A DNA stretch of 64,000 bases from Rhynchonema sp. JSB1_4 (Eukaryota; Nematoda; Chromadorea; Monhysterida; Xyalidae): NCBI GenBank assembly GCA_030248065.1, contig JASAMV010001601.1, forward strand, positions 1-64,000, read 5' to 3'. Below, in pieces: positions 9,949 through 21,136 of this stretch. Both the position numbers and the translations under genes were made by a program. The notes under the pieces were generated by a model, which was not told the origin of the DNA, ran no database searches, and worked only from the letters and a program-made list of their open reading frames with translations. How positions within the stretch are numbered: the stretch's first letter is position 1; each line of letters starts with the position of its first letter.

Positions 9949-10082
9949 TCTGTGGGACTTTCTGTTCTCAAAACTTAATCCCGATCCCGGTACTTTTTTG
10001 GGCGGGATCGGGATTGACTTTTTCAAAATGACGGGATCGGGATCAGAAACAGGCCCGGGATCGGGACCCCGTTGGAACACTA
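9949..10082. mobile_element. Small MITE rich in CCCGATCCCG inverted repeats, 134 bp
   Basis: Flanked by perfect 8-bp copies of CTCATTTG (9941-9948 and 10083-10090). Inside are several opposing CCCGATCCCG/CGGGATCGGG motifs that can fold. The target duplication fits hAT-type insertion, though the terminal repeats are weak. Confidence 0.55.
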
Positions 10083-10090
10083 CTCATTTG

Positions 10091-10440
10091 TCTGGTCCCG
10101 ATCGGACCGAGATCGAAACGAATGAATCGGCCGAACCAGGAACAAAAATGATTTCGGAATATATACAGTATGTATTATACAGCTGCGTTTTTATTGAAAA
10201 TCATGGGAAGCCGATGAAACATTTTGAGTCAATACATTTGTTCAGCGAGACATACGTCACACGCGCCCGTTTTGTTGGAGCAGGAAATGTTTCTGTGTTT
10301 GCGGTATGATCAGCAATATTGTTTCGCAGACTTTGCAATAAAAATGCAGCTGGTCATAAATAATTTGTTCCTGATGATTTGACCGATTTCAATCGTTTGG
10401 GTATCGGCCGATTTCGGCCTGGTTGGGCTTTGTTGCGTGG
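10091..10440 (+). repeat. Upstream module of the C2 unit
   Basis: ACCGAGATCGAAACG..GAGTCAATACATTTGTTCAGCG is shared with 15040-15180, and the part from about 10330 is shared with 7850 and 12530. It has no coding signal and marks duplicated unit boundaries. Confidence 0.45.
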
Positions 10441-10827
10441 CGTCCTTTCTTCCGTCGTTTATTCATTTGTGAATAAATTGCATCTGTGACACTACCCGTT
10501 ACGTGTGGTACTGCATCAGGGCCTTGCCTTTGTGCCTTCACTTTTGTCTGCCTGTTCTCATTTCAAATGCGCGCCAATTCCACATACACGCAAGGCGAGC
10601 ACAGCAACACAGAGAAGATGTTTAATCGCAAAATGCTGATGCCTTCTTGGCTGCTTGCTCATGCTGGCGCTGTGCCCACATGCGTGTCACAGGTTTTTTG
10701 GTTTTTCTTCGCCTCTCGTCGTCTTAACGTTTTTGTTTTGTTTGACAATCATGTTTGCTGACTTTTGCCACAATGAAATGAAAACCTCATGTTTTATCCC
10801 AGCAAATTGCAATGCAGGTCTGCAAAT

Positions 10828-11616
10828 ATGAAACACATCACTCGTCCGTTCAAGTGCACAGTGTGTGACGCGACATTCACTCACAAAGGCAGCCTGCACA
10901 GGCACCTTCTCTTCGTTCACACCGACGACCGACCATTCGAGTGCGCCACGTGTGGCGTGTGTTTCAAGGGAAAACGAAATGCAGAACGTCACCAGCGAAC
11001 AATTCACTCTCAACAACGTGACTTCGATTGCTCCGTGTGCTCAAAATCATTCAAGTCGAAGTATGAGGTGAAAATGCATTCGGCCATTCATTGCAACCAC
11101 CGACCATACAAATGCAAGCATTGTGGCACCACATTCAAACAAAAGTGCGTCCTCAACATACACCTTCGCATTCATTCTGGACGCAAGCCATTCAAATGCG
11201 CCGAATGCGGTCACGAATTTGCACAGTCGGGCAACTTGAAGCAACATCAGCGAACCCAACATGGAAAGTGGTGTCCCGTCTTATTCATGTGCAATCTTTG
11301 CTCAAAATCGTACAAAACGAATGGTGAGCTTAAAATACATTGTCTGGTTCACACCAACGGACGACCATTCAAATGCACTCGGTGTACAAAGTCATTCAAC
11401 GCTGCTCGCTATTTGAAAACGCACTCACTCGTTCACTCAGATCAACTACCATTCAAATGTTCACAATGTTGTGCTGCTTTCAAACTGCTGCAAGGACTTC
11501 GCAGACATCACAAGCAAGTTCACACAAATGTCAGACCACATAAATGCACTCAATGTGACTACAGTTCCGCCCAAACCTCGGACCTGAAAAGACACGTTCG
11601 ACGAAGACATGAATGA
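10828..11616 (+). CDS. Type C C2H2 zinc-finger protein, copy C2 (9 fingers, intact)
   Basis: The start is the ATG ten bases after the acceptor ATGCAG at 10817; it gives 262 residues beginning MKHITRPFKC. Nine C2H2 fingers run without a break to the C-terminal LKRHVRRRHE. Linkers are of the xxxRPFKC kind; the second finger has the family signature CATCGVCF. There is no other domain, so the inferred role is sequence-specific DNA or RNA binding in the nucleus. This is the only complete member of its type here and shows what type B genes lost. The conserved intronic block is at about 10565-10650. An in-frame ATG at 10789 lies before the acceptor and is less likely to be used. Confidence 0.85.
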   Translation: MKHITRPFKCTVCDATFTHKGSLHRHLLFVHTDDRPFECATCGVCFKGKRNAERHQRTIHSQQRDFDCSVCSKSFKSKYEVKMHSAIHCNHRPYKCKHCGTTFKQKCVLNIHLRIHSGRKPFKCAECGHEFAQSGNLKQHQRTQHGKWCPVLFMCNLCSKSYKTNGELKIHCLVHTNGRPFKCTRCTKSFNAARYLKTHSLVHSDQLPFKCSQCCAAFKLLQGLRRHHKQVHTNVRPHKCTQCDYSSAQTSDLKRHVRRRHE

Positions 11617-11940
11617 TTTTCGCTTGTGTCTTTTCATAAATAATGTGCGACACCTGGTTGATTAAAAAAATGTTGACAGCGTATTTTGCTCACGGCACCT
11701 CAATCTCCGCGAAAAACATGATCGCACGCAGTAAAATAGTGAACTCAGATATTACCAACTTGTTATTCAACAATGTTCGTTCTTCATTGTCTTTGTCACA
11801 TTACCGTCACTGCAGCGCCGTTTGTTGTTCGCGTTAGTCGTTTTGAATAAATTAATTCCCATTCACACACTGGCTGGTATGCATGTACTTTTCGGAAATC
11901 AGGCTCTGCTTCCCTGGTCTTGTTTTGCGTTGCGTGTGTT
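11617..11940. other. 3' flank of C2, no gene seen
   Basis: Shares short stretches with the 3' flanks of C1 and B2 (GACAGCGT..TTTGCTCACGGCACC). No separate feature is recognised. Confidence 0.35.
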
Positions 11941-12014
11941 TGGGTTTGGAACAACACTCACACGTTCACCTTGATCAACGACCAACCAAATGTTCACAAT
12001 GTGGCGCTGCACTC

Positions 12015-12070
12015 ACTGTGGTGGCTGGGGGAATGGGGGATTCCCCCTAAGGAGTAGGTACCTTGCAATC
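12015..12070. mobile_element. Fragment of a CACTGTGGTGGC element inside a zinc-finger relic
   Basis: CACTGTGGTGGCTGGGGG and GGGGGATTCCCCCTAAGGAG followed by GGTACCTTGCAA are the end sequences of the elements at 57557 and 61523. Here they sit in what was finger-coding DNA (ACAATGTGGCGCTGCA before, ATTCACATTCA after). Only a fragment is left. Confidence 0.45.
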
Positions 12071-12111
12071 ATTCACATTCAGTCAAAATGGCGCTCTGAA
12101 AACACACAAAT

Positions 12112-12556
12112 CTAGTTCACACCGAGAACCGACCATTTGAGTGCGCCACATGTGGCGTGTGCTACAAGACGAAAGCGAAGGCAGAACAACACCAGCGAGC
12201 AATTCACTCTCGTCAATGCAGCTTCGATCGCTCCGTCTGCTCAAAATCATTCAAGTCAAAGTATGAGGTGAAAAAGCATTCGGTCATACACTGCAACCAG
12301 CGACCATTATAAATGCAATCAATGTTGTGCTGCATTCAAAGAAAAGTACGCCCTCAACGTGCACATTCGCATTCATTCCGGTTGTAAACCATTCAAATGT
12401 AGCGAATGCGGCAACGAATTCACACACTCTGCTAGCAACTTGAAGCAACATCAACGAACCCATCACGGAAGTTGGCGTCGCGTCTTATTCACGTGCAATC
12501 TTTGCTCAAAATCGTGCAAAACAAACGTTGCAATAAAAATACAGCTGGTCAAATAA
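12112..12556 (+). pseudogene. Type C C2H2 relic, copy C3
   Basis: Coding remains of about five fingers can be followed in broken frames (ECATCGVCYKTK.., a damaged CSVCSKSF, CNQCCAAFKEKYALNVHIRIH, CSECGNEFTHSASNLKQHQRTHH, CNLCSKSCKT). There is no start codon or acceptor, and stops and shifts occur near 12115, 12308 and 12430. From about 12530 the DNA becomes the next unit's upstream module. Confidence 0.65.
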
Positions 12557-13028
12557 TTTTTGTTCCCGATGATTTGACCGATTTCAACCATTTGGGCCTC
12601 GGCCGATTTCGGTCCGATTGGGCTGTGTATCGTGGCGTTTTGATTGCGCGTATTTCGGCCACAAAACGAGTCACTTTCTTTCGTCGTTTATTCATTTGTG
12701 AATAAATTGGCTTCTGTGACATATTACCCGTTACGTGTACTGCTGATATCAGGGTCTGATGAGTAGGTTTGCTTTGTGCCTTCGTTTTTCTCTGCCTGTT
12801 CTCATTTCAAACACGCGCCAATTCAACACGCGCGCAAGGCGAGCGCAGCAACACAAAGAAGATGTTTCTTTGCAAAATGCTGATGCCTTGTTGGCTTCTT
12901 GCTCTTGCTGTGCTCAATTCTTTTGCTTTCATTCACTTCTCGTGATCTTCTTTTTTGAAATTGATAATAGAGCGCATCCGAGATCTCACCTTATGTTTTA
13001 TTCCTGCGCGAATTTCAGGTGTGGAGCA

Positions 13029-13607
13029 ATGTCTACCAATCTCCGTCCATTCAAATGCACAATATGCACTGCGACATACACTCGGAAGGGTAGTCTGACA
13101 CGCCACACGCTCGCTGTTCACAGCGACCACCGACCATTCAAATGCTCAACTTGTGGTGTGGCTTTCTCTGACAAAAGTTATCTAAAACAACACGTCCTCA
13201 AAGTTCACACCGACGACCGACCATTCGAGTGTGCCGAGTGTGGCGTGTGTTTCAACACGAAAGGGAATGCAGAAAAACACCAGCAAACTCACTCTCAACA
13301 ACGTGACTTCACTTGCTCCGTGTGCTCAAAATCATTCAAATCAAAATCTGAGGTGAAAATGCATTCGGTCATTCATTCCAAACTGCGACCATATAAATGC
13401 AATCAATGCGGAACTACATTCAAACATAATTGCGCCCTCAAGAGACACATTCGCATTCATTCTGGTGGCAAGCCATTCAAATGCACGGAATGCGGCCACG
13501 AATTCGCACAATCTGGCAACTTGAAGCAACATCAACGAAAGCAACACGGAACCCCTCGTTCTGTCTTGTTCATGTGCAAACCGCTACACAACGAATTGCT
13601 ATCTTAA
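13029..13607 (+). CDS. Type B C2H2 zinc-finger protein, copy B2 (6 fingers)
   Basis: The ATG lies ten bases after the acceptor TTTCAG at 13018 and gives 192 residues with six C2H2 fingers. This is the most divergent type B copy: finger 3 is CAECGVCFNTKGNAEKH, finger 5 CNQCGTTFKHNCALKRH and finger 6 CTECGHEFAQSGNLKQH, the last two closer to type C. It ends with the same truncated seventh finger (FMCKPLHNELLS, stop) as the other B genes, so that deletion predates its divergence. The donor before its intron is mutated (GATGAG where GTGAGT is expected), so expression is doubtful although the ORF is intact. Confidence 0.75.
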   Translation: MSTNLRPFKCTICTATYTRKGSLTRHTLAVHSDHRPFKCSTCGVAFSDKSYLKQHVLKVHTDDRPFECAECGVCFNTKGNAEKHQQTHSQQRDFTCSVCSKSFKSKSEVKMHSVIHSKLRPYKCNQCGTTFKHNCALKRHIRIHSGGKPFKCTECGHEFAQSGNLKQHQRKQHGTPRSVLFMCKPLHNELLS

Positions 13608-13890
13608 AAGGCATTCACTTGTTGACACCAACGAACGACCATTCAAATGCACTCTGTGTTCAAAGTCATTCAACGCTGCTCGCTACTTGGAAAATCACTC
13701 ACTCATTCACTCAGACCAACGACCATTCAAATGTTCACAATGTTGTGCTGCTTTCAAATGACCGCAGGGACTTCGTAGACATCACAAACAAGTTCACACA
13801 AATGTCAGACCACATCAATGCACTCAATGTGACCACAGTTCTGCCCAAATCTCGGACCTGAAAAGACACGTTCGACGAAGACATGAATGA
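13608..13890 (+). pseudogene. Out-of-frame C-terminal fingers of B2
   Basis: The DNA keeps finger remains CTLCSKSFNAARYLENH, CSQCCAAFK (followed by a stop near 13758) and CTQCDHSSAQISDLKRHVRRRHE. They match the type C tail but lie out of frame with B2 and carry a further stop. Confidence 0.7.
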
Positions 13891-13999
13891 TTTTTCCCTC
13901 GTCTCTTTTATAACTATTGTTCAACTTTGTCGATTCTATTGACAGCGTTTTTGCTCACGGCACCAAAATCTCCGCTTAGTATGTAGCTAATTTTGTTGG

Positions 14000-14330
14000 A
14001 AACAACCGCCCTGTTCAAGTGTGTCGTTTGTTCAAAATCGTACACAACGAATGGCAATCTGAAGAAGCATGTACTGGTTCACACTAGCCAAGAACAAAAG
14101 GCTATTCACCTGTAATCTATACATGTGTCGAAAGAACTTCAAAAGTGCTTGAGAACTGAAAGCACACACATGCATTCACTCCGATCAGCGACCATTTCAG
14201 TGCACACAATGTGGTGCTGCATTCAAACAACCTTCAGTTCTGAATTGTCATCTCAACTACGTTCACTCGTCACTTCAAACCGCGCACACAATATGTCGAC
14301 AGGGCAAATCTGAAGAGTCATGTGCGACTT
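14000..14330 (+). pseudogene. Degenerate C2H2 relic
   Basis: Finger traces LFKCVVCSKSYTTNGNLKKHVLVH and CTQCGAAFKQPSVLNCH can be read in different frames, separated by stops near 14100-14160. No start, acceptor or upstream block is present. Confidence 0.55.
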
Positions 14331-14339
14331 CCCATAGTT

Positions 14340-15180
14340 TCGTGTCACAATAAACTTTGTTTGCCAAGTTGTAAACAGTAGCAGAGTTTGATGCATTAGC
14401 TGACATGCTTATTGGTATTTTTATCTCGTTGACATTATTCCATATGGTGATGAATCACGGCAACACATATGGTTGTCATACGTACTGAAACTTGGCCTGA
14501 CTTGTTGTGGTTTTCCTGCGAGTTTCAAGTGCGCACAAATTTCGCACACACGCAGGCAGGGTCGGGTTAAAACAAAATTATTTTATATGGAACTTTTTAA
14601 CCTTTCTGAATCTTTTGAGTTCTTTAAGATTTACTTTTCTATTCCGGACAACCAAAATTTTTCGCTCTTCAGCGGTGACAAATGCTGAAATCGAATTGAT
14701 ATCTAATATTGAGCATATCAAATTGTTTATGCCGACGACAGTCTGTTAAACGCGACAATTCGTGTGCGGGGTTGGTTCTTGTCCTGTCAGTGCAAAGATA
14801 AAGGCAAACTACGTCAACATGAGCTCGGTTTCGCAGCTGACAGAATGGTGAACCATTCAGACGTTGAAGAATTCAAAATGGAGCATGATGATTTTCTCTC
14901 TCTACTCGTTTCGAATACTCGCCACTTCCGAAATCGCGCTCGTGTTGGTGCAGTTTTCCTTCACTTAGAAGTGGACTCGTTATAGTGCGCAGATTGTTGT
15001 GTCGTTTTGCAGCCGAGACCCACGCAATCAAAGTGCCACAAACTTAGACCGATCGGATGAAATCAGCCGAGATCGAAACGATGCTGATGGAACATCATGA
15101 GTCAATGCATTTGTTCAGCGGGACACACGCGTCACAAGCCCGTTTTGTGGGAATAGGAAGTTTCGCAAAGAAACTTTGCA
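14340..15180. other. Spacer with degenerate hAT end and repeated module
   Basis: GGCAGGGTCGGGTTAAAACAAAATT at about 14555-14580 resembles a decayed CAGGGTTGGGTTAAA element end. Around 15040-15180 the sequence repeats the module seen at 10091-10330. No gene is recognised. Confidence 0.35.
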
Positions 15181-15231
15181 GCAACTAGACGGGACCCGTG
15201 CCTACGGCCCGGCTACAGCGCCGCGCCCGTG

Positions 15232-15248
15232 CCCCCCCCCCCCCCCCC
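15232..15248 (+). repeat. Run of 17 cytosines
   Basis: A pure C tract precedes the polypurine region. Its assembled length may be unreliable, as such tracts are error-prone. Confidence 0.8.
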
Positions 15249-15305
15249 GAAGGCCCGTTAGCATACCCAAAGCTACCCGTGAAAATTGACCCGTCATAGA
15301 CGGCA

Positions 15306-15838
15306 GGCAGCGGTCAATGGAGTGAAGCGTGGTGGAAAAGAAACGGAAGATAACAAAGGGGAAACGGAGTTAAAAATAGGAGGGGGGAGAGTGGAAAATG
15401 GGCTTGAGAAAGGTGGGAGGGAAGGGAAAGAGGAGGGGAGGTCAAGAAGGGGGAAAAGGGAATTGGAAAAAAGAAGGAAAGAGAAGAGAAAAGGGAAGGA
15501 AGGGCGGAAACGGAGTTAAAAATAGGAGGGGGAGAGTGGAAAATGGGCTTGAGAAAGGTGGGAGGGAAGGGAAAGAGAGGAGACTGGCCTGAGAAGGACG
15601 GAAGAAAAAAGAGGAGGGGAGGTCAAGAAGGGGGAAAAGGGGAATTGGAAAAAAGAAGGAAAGAGAAGAGAAAAGGGAAGGAAGGGGAAAGGAAAGAAAA
15701 AAGGAGGGAAGGAAGGGAAAGAGAGGAGAGTGAAAATTGGAAAAAGAAGGAAAGAGAAGAGAAAAGGGAAGGAAGGGGAAAGGAAAGAAAAAAGGAGGGA
15801 GGGAAGGGAAAGAGAGGAGAGTGAAAAGAGAGGGAGGG
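15306..15838 (+). repeat. Long polypurine tract (GGAAAGGGAAGG type)
   Basis: Over about 530 bases the + strand is almost entirely A and G, with internal duplications of units containing AAAGGGAAGGAAGGGG and AGGGGGAGAGTGGAAAATGG. Open frames on both strands here are low-complexity (Lys/Glu/Gly or Pro/Ser/Phe/Leu) and not genes. It is bounded by ACCCGTCATAGACGGCAGG on the left and CAGACAGACATACATAC on the right. Confidence 0.85.
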
Positions 15839-16094
15839 GGCCACAGACAGACAGACATACATACATACGCCTTCCTGTTTTAGTAGTATAGATGTATGAA
15901 CAGAAGTTTCCGAAATCACGTGTTTTGAAGAACTACATGTACTTTGGAGCACAACAACCCAGCGGGCGGCTTATGAACACCTTTTACGGGAAATTTCTCA
16001 AGTTTCCGAAGTAAGGTGTTAAGAAGAACAACACACGTCCTGTGGAGCACAGCAGCCCAGCGGGCGGCTTATAAACACCTTTTATGGGAAGTTT

Positions 16095-16320
16095 CTCAAG
16101 TTTTTCCCCATTTTGAAAAAATTCTCCTTAAAAGGGTATTTGTACAGATTTTAGGCCTAAAAATGCCCATTTTAGGCCTGGGGCAGGCGTACCCGAAGGA
16201 GGCTCCTCTTCCAGGAACTGCACTTTTCGGACGATTTTCCAAATAAGCCCCATGAGGCTCTGTTTGTGATTTATATTGCTCACTGCTCACAGAACTTTAT
16301 CACAGATTGGTATTTTGAGG
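16095..16320 (+). repeat. Satellite spacer module, copy 1
   Basis: A non-monomer segment with CCCATTTTGAAAAAATTCTCC, TTTTAGGCCTAAAAATGCCC, GGGGCAGGCGTACC and AAATAAGCCCCATGAGGCTC interrupts the array. Related copies occur near 17575, 18365, 19555 and 21490. Its AGGCCTAAAAATG part resembles 62430-62560 in the repeat nest. Confidence 0.7.
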
Positions 16321-16636
16321 ATTTTCCAACACGTCCTGTGGAGCACAGCGGGCGGCGTATAAACACCTTTTATGGGAAATTTCCATATAAACATCTTTTA
16401 TGGGAAATTTCGCAGCAATATATGAACAGAAGTTTCCAAAATCACGCGTTTTGAAGAACTACATATGTACATACTTTGGAGCACAACAACCCAGCGGGCG
16501 GCTTATAAACGCCTTTTATGGGAAATTTCTCAAGTTTCCGAAATAAGGTGTTAAGAAGAACAACACACGTCCTATGGAGCACAACAACCCAGCGGGCGGC
16601 TTACAAACACCTTTTATGGGAAATTTCTCAAGTTTC

Positions 16637-17816
16637 CGAAATAAGGTGTTAGGAAGAACAACATGCGTCCTGTGGAGCCCATTGAGCGGCTTTATAAACT
16701 CCTTTTATGGGAAATTTCTCAAGTTTCCGAAATAAGGTGTTAAGAAGAACAACACACGTCCTGTGGAGCCCATCGAGCGGCTTTATAAACACCTTTTGTG
16801 GGAAAGTTCTCAAGTTTCCGAAATAAGGTGTTTTGAATAATTACACATGTACTTTGGAGCACAACAGCTCAGCGGGCGGCTTATAAACACCTTTTATGGG
16901 AAGTTTCTCAAGTTTCCGAAATAAGGTGTTAAGAAGAACAACACACGTCCTATGGAGCACAACAGCCCAACGGGCGGCTTCGTAAACACCGTTTACGGAA
17001 AATTTCTCAAGGTTCCGAAATAAGGTGTTAAGAAGAACAACACACGTCCTATGGAGCACAACAACCCAGCGGGCGGCTTACAAACACCTTTTATGGGAAA
17101 TTTCTCAAGTTTCCGAAATAAGGTGTTAGGAAGAACAACATGCCTCCTGTGGAGCACATTGAGCGGCTTTATAAACTTCTTTTATGGGAAATTTCTCAAG
17201 TTTCCGAAATAAGGCGTTAAGAAGAACAACACACGTCCTGTGGAGCCCATCGAGCGGCTTTATAAACACCTTTTGTGGGAAAGTTCTCAAGTTTCCGAAA
17301 TAAGGTGTTTTGAATAATTACACATGTACTTTGGAGCACAACAGCTCAGCGGGCGGCTTATACACACCTTTTATGGGAAGTTTCTCAAGTTTCCGAAATA
17401 AGGTGTTAAGAAGAACAACACACGTCCTATGGAGCACAACAGCCCAACGGGCGGCTTCGTAAACACCGTTTACGGAAAATTTCTCAAGTTTCCGAAATAA
17501 GGTGTTAAGAAGAACAACACACGTCCTGTGGAACCCATCGAGCGGCTTTAGAGACACCTTTTATGGCAAATTTCGCAAGTTTTCCCCCATTTTGAAAAAA
17601 ATTCTCCATAAAAAGGGTATTATTACAGATTTTAGGCCTAAAAAATGCCCATTTTAGGCCTGGGGGCAGGCGTACCATGGAGGGGGAACAGGCGTACCCG
17701 AAGGAGGCCCCTCCCCCAGGAACTGCACTTTTCGGACGATTTTCCAAATAAGCCCCGTGAGGCTCTGTTTGTGATATATATTGCTCACTGCTCACAGAAC
17801 TTTATCACAGATTGGT
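16637..17816. repeat. Higher-order block, first copy of the 1,980-bp repeat
   Basis: The sequence from ATAAGGTGTTAGGAAGAACA through the spacer to CACAGATTGGT recurs at 18617-19796 with only scattered changes (for example CTTCT at 17177 and CTCCT at 19157). This points to recent segmental amplification. Confidence 0.8.
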
Positions 17817-18616
17817 ATTTTGAGGATTTTCCAACACGTCCTGTGGAGCACAGCAGCCCAGCGGGCGGCTTATAAACACCTTTTATGGGAAATTTCTCAA
17901 GTTTCCGAAGTAAGGTGTTAAGAAGAACAACACACGTCCTGTGGAGCACAGCAGCCCAGCGGGCGGCTTATAAACATCTTTTATGGGAAATTTCTCAAGT
18001 TTCCGAAATAAGGTGTTAAGAAGAACAACACACGTCCTGTGGAGCCCATCGAGCGGCTTTATAAACATCTTTTATGGGAAAGTTCTCAAGTTTCCGAAAT
18101 AAGGTGTTTTGAATAATTACACATGTACTTTGGAGCACAACAGCTCAGCGGGCGGCTTATAAACACCTTTTATGGGAGTTTCTCAAGTTTCCGAAATAAG
18201 GTGTTAAGAAGAACAACACACGTCCTATGGAGCACAACAGCCCAACGGGCGGCTTCGTAAACACCGTTTACGGAAAATTTCTCAAGTTTCCGAAATAAGG
18301 TGTTAAGAAGAACAACACACGTCCTGTGGAACCCATCGAGCGGCTTTAGAGACACCTTTTATGGCAAATTTCGCAAGTTTTTCCCCATTTTGAAAAAATT
18401 CTCCATAAAAAGGGTATTATTACAGATTTTAGGCCTAAAAATGCCCATTTTAGGACTGGGTGCAGGCGTACCATGGAGGGGGAACAGGCGTACGCGAAGG
18501 AGGCCCCTCCCCCAGGAACTGCACTTTTCGGACGATTTTCCAAATAAGCCCCGTGAGGCTCTGTTTGTGATATATATTGCTCACTGCTCACAGAACTTTA
18601 TCACAGATTGGTATTC

Positions 18617-19796
18617 CGAAATAAGGTGTTAGGAAGAACAACATGCGTCCTGTGGAGCCCATTGAGCGGCTTTATAAACTCCTTTTATGGGAAATTTCTC
18701 AAGTTTCCGAAATAAGGTGTTAAGAAGAACAACACACGTCCTGTGGAGCCCATCGAGCGGCTTTATAAACACCTTTTGTGGGAAAGTTCTCAAGTTTCCG
18801 AAATAAGGTGTTTTGAATAATTACACATGTACTTTGGAGCACAACAGCTCAGCGGGCGGCTTATAAACACCTTTTATGGGAAGTTTCTCAAGTTTCCGAA
18901 ATAAGGTGTTAAGAAGAACAACACACGTCCTATGGAGCACAACAGCCCAACGGGCGGCTTCGTAAACACCGTTTACGGAAAATTTCTCAAGTTTCCGAAA
19001 TAAGGTGTTAAGAAGAACAACACACGTCCTATGGAGCACAACAACCCAGCGGGCGGCTTACAAACACCTTTTATGGGAAATTTCTCAAGTTTCCGAAATA
19101 AGGTGTTAGGAAGAACAACATGCCTCCTGTGGAGCACATTGAGCGGCTTTATAAACTCCTTTTATGGGAAATTTCTCAAGTTTCCGAAATAAGGCGTTAA
19201 GAAGAACAACACACGTCCTGTGGAGCCCATCGAGCGGCTTTATAAACACCTTTTGTGGGAAAGTTCTCAAGTTTCCGAAATAAGGTGTTTTGAATAATTA
19301 CACATGTACTTTGGAGCACAACAGCTCAGCGGGCGGCTTATACACACCTTTTATGGGAAGTTTCTCAAGTTTCCGAAATAAGGTGTTAAGAAGAACAACA
19401 CACGTCCTATGGAGCACAACAGCCCAACGGGCGGCTTCGTAAACACCGTTTACGGAAAATTTCTCAAGTTTCCGAAATAAGGTGTTAAGAAGAACAACAC
19501 ACGTCCTGTGGAACCCATCGAGCGGCTTTAGAGACACCTTTTATGGCAAATTTCGCAAGTTTTCCCCCATTTTGAAAAAAATTCTCCATAAAAAGGGTAT
19601 TATTACAGATTTTAGGCCTAAAAAATGCCCATTTTAGGCCTGGGGGCAGGCGTACCATGGAGGGGGAACAGGCGTACCCGAAGGAGGCCCCTCCCCCAGG
19701 AACTGCACTTTTCGGACGATTTTCCAAATAAGCCCCGTGAGGCTCTGTTTGTGATATATATTGCTCACTGCTCACAGAACTTTATCACAGATTGGT
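18617..19796. repeat. Higher-order block, second copy
   Basis: Counterpart of 16637-17816, offset by 1,980 bp. The copies diverge immediately after 19796 (GAAGCCCACC here, ATTTTGAGG in the first copy), marking the duplication end. Confidence 0.8.
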
Positions 19797-19839
19797 GAAG
19801 CCCACCGGGCAGCTTCATAAACACCCTTGATGGAAAATT

Positions 19840-20500
19840 TCTCAAGTTTCCGAAATAAGGTGTTAAGAAGAACAACACACGTCCTGTTGAGCCCATCGAG
19901 CGGCTTTATAAACACCTCTTATGGAAAATTTCTCAAGTTTCCGAAATAAGGAGTTTTGAAGAACTACACGTGTACTTTGGAGCACAACAGCTCAGCGGGC
20001 GGCTTATAAACGCCTTTTATGGGAAATTTCTCAAGTTTCCTAAATAAGGTGTTAAGAAGAACAACACACGTCCTATGGAGCACAACAGCCCACCGGGCAG
20101 CTTCATAAACACCTTTTATGGAAAATTTCTCAAGTTTCCGAAATAAGGTGTTAAGAAGAACAACACACGTCCTGTTGAGCCCATCGAGCGGCTTTATAAA
20201 CACCTCTTATGGAAAATTTCTCAAGTTTCCGAAATAAGGAGTTTTGAAGAACTACACGTGTACTTTGGAGCACAACAGCTCAGCGGGCGGCTTATAAACG
20301 CCTTTTATGGGAAATTTCTCAAGTTTCCTAAATAAGGTGTTAAGAAGAACAACACACGTCCTATGGAGCACAACAGCCCACCGGGCAGCTTCATAAACAC
20401 CTTTTATGGAAAATTTCTCAAGTTTCCTAAATAAGGTGTTAAAAAGCACAACACACGTCCTGTTGAGCCCATCGAGCGGCTTTATAAACACCTTTTATGG
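19840..20500. repeat. Three-monomer (288-bp) subarray
   Basis: A set of three monomers repeats with a 288-bp offset (for example 19964 and 20252), replacing the five-monomer order seen to the left. This is a second amplification format in the same satellite. Confidence 0.6.
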
Positions 20501-21136
20501 GAAATTTGGCAAGTTTCCGAAATAAGGTGTTTTGAAGAACTACACATGTACTTTGGAGCACAACAGCTCAGCGGGCGGCTTATAAACGCCTTTTATGGGA
20601 AATTTCTCAAGATTCCGAAATTAAGTGTTAAGAAGAACAACACACGTCCTGTGGAGCCCATCGAGCGGCTTTATAAACACCTTTTATGGGAAATTTCTCA
20701 AGTTTCCGAAATAAGGTGTTTTGAAGAACTACACATGTACTTTGCAGCACAACAGCTCAGCGGGCGGCTTATAAACGCCTTTTATGGGAAATTTCTCAAG
20801 TTTCCGAAATAAGGTGTTAAGAAGAACAACACACGTCCTATGGAGCACAACAGCCCACCGGGCAGCTTCATAAACACATTTTATGAGAAATTTCTCAAGT
20901 TTCCGAAATAAGGTGTTAAGAAGAATAACACACGCCCTGTGGAGCACAGCAGCCCAGCAGGCGACATATAAACATCTTTTATGGGAAATTTCGCAGCAAT
21001 ATGTGAACAGAAGTTTCCAAAATCACGCGTTTTGAAGATCTACATATGTACTTTGGAGCACAACAACCCAGCGGGCGGCTTATAAACACCGTTTACGGGA
21101 AATTTCTCAAGTTTCCGAAGTAAGGTGTTAAGAAGA

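Noticed and set aside
15398..15858. Lys/Glu/Gly-rich frames on + and Pro/Phe/Ser/Leu-rich frames on - in the polypurine tract
   Set aside because: Low-complexity translation of a purine-only strand, open in several frames at once.
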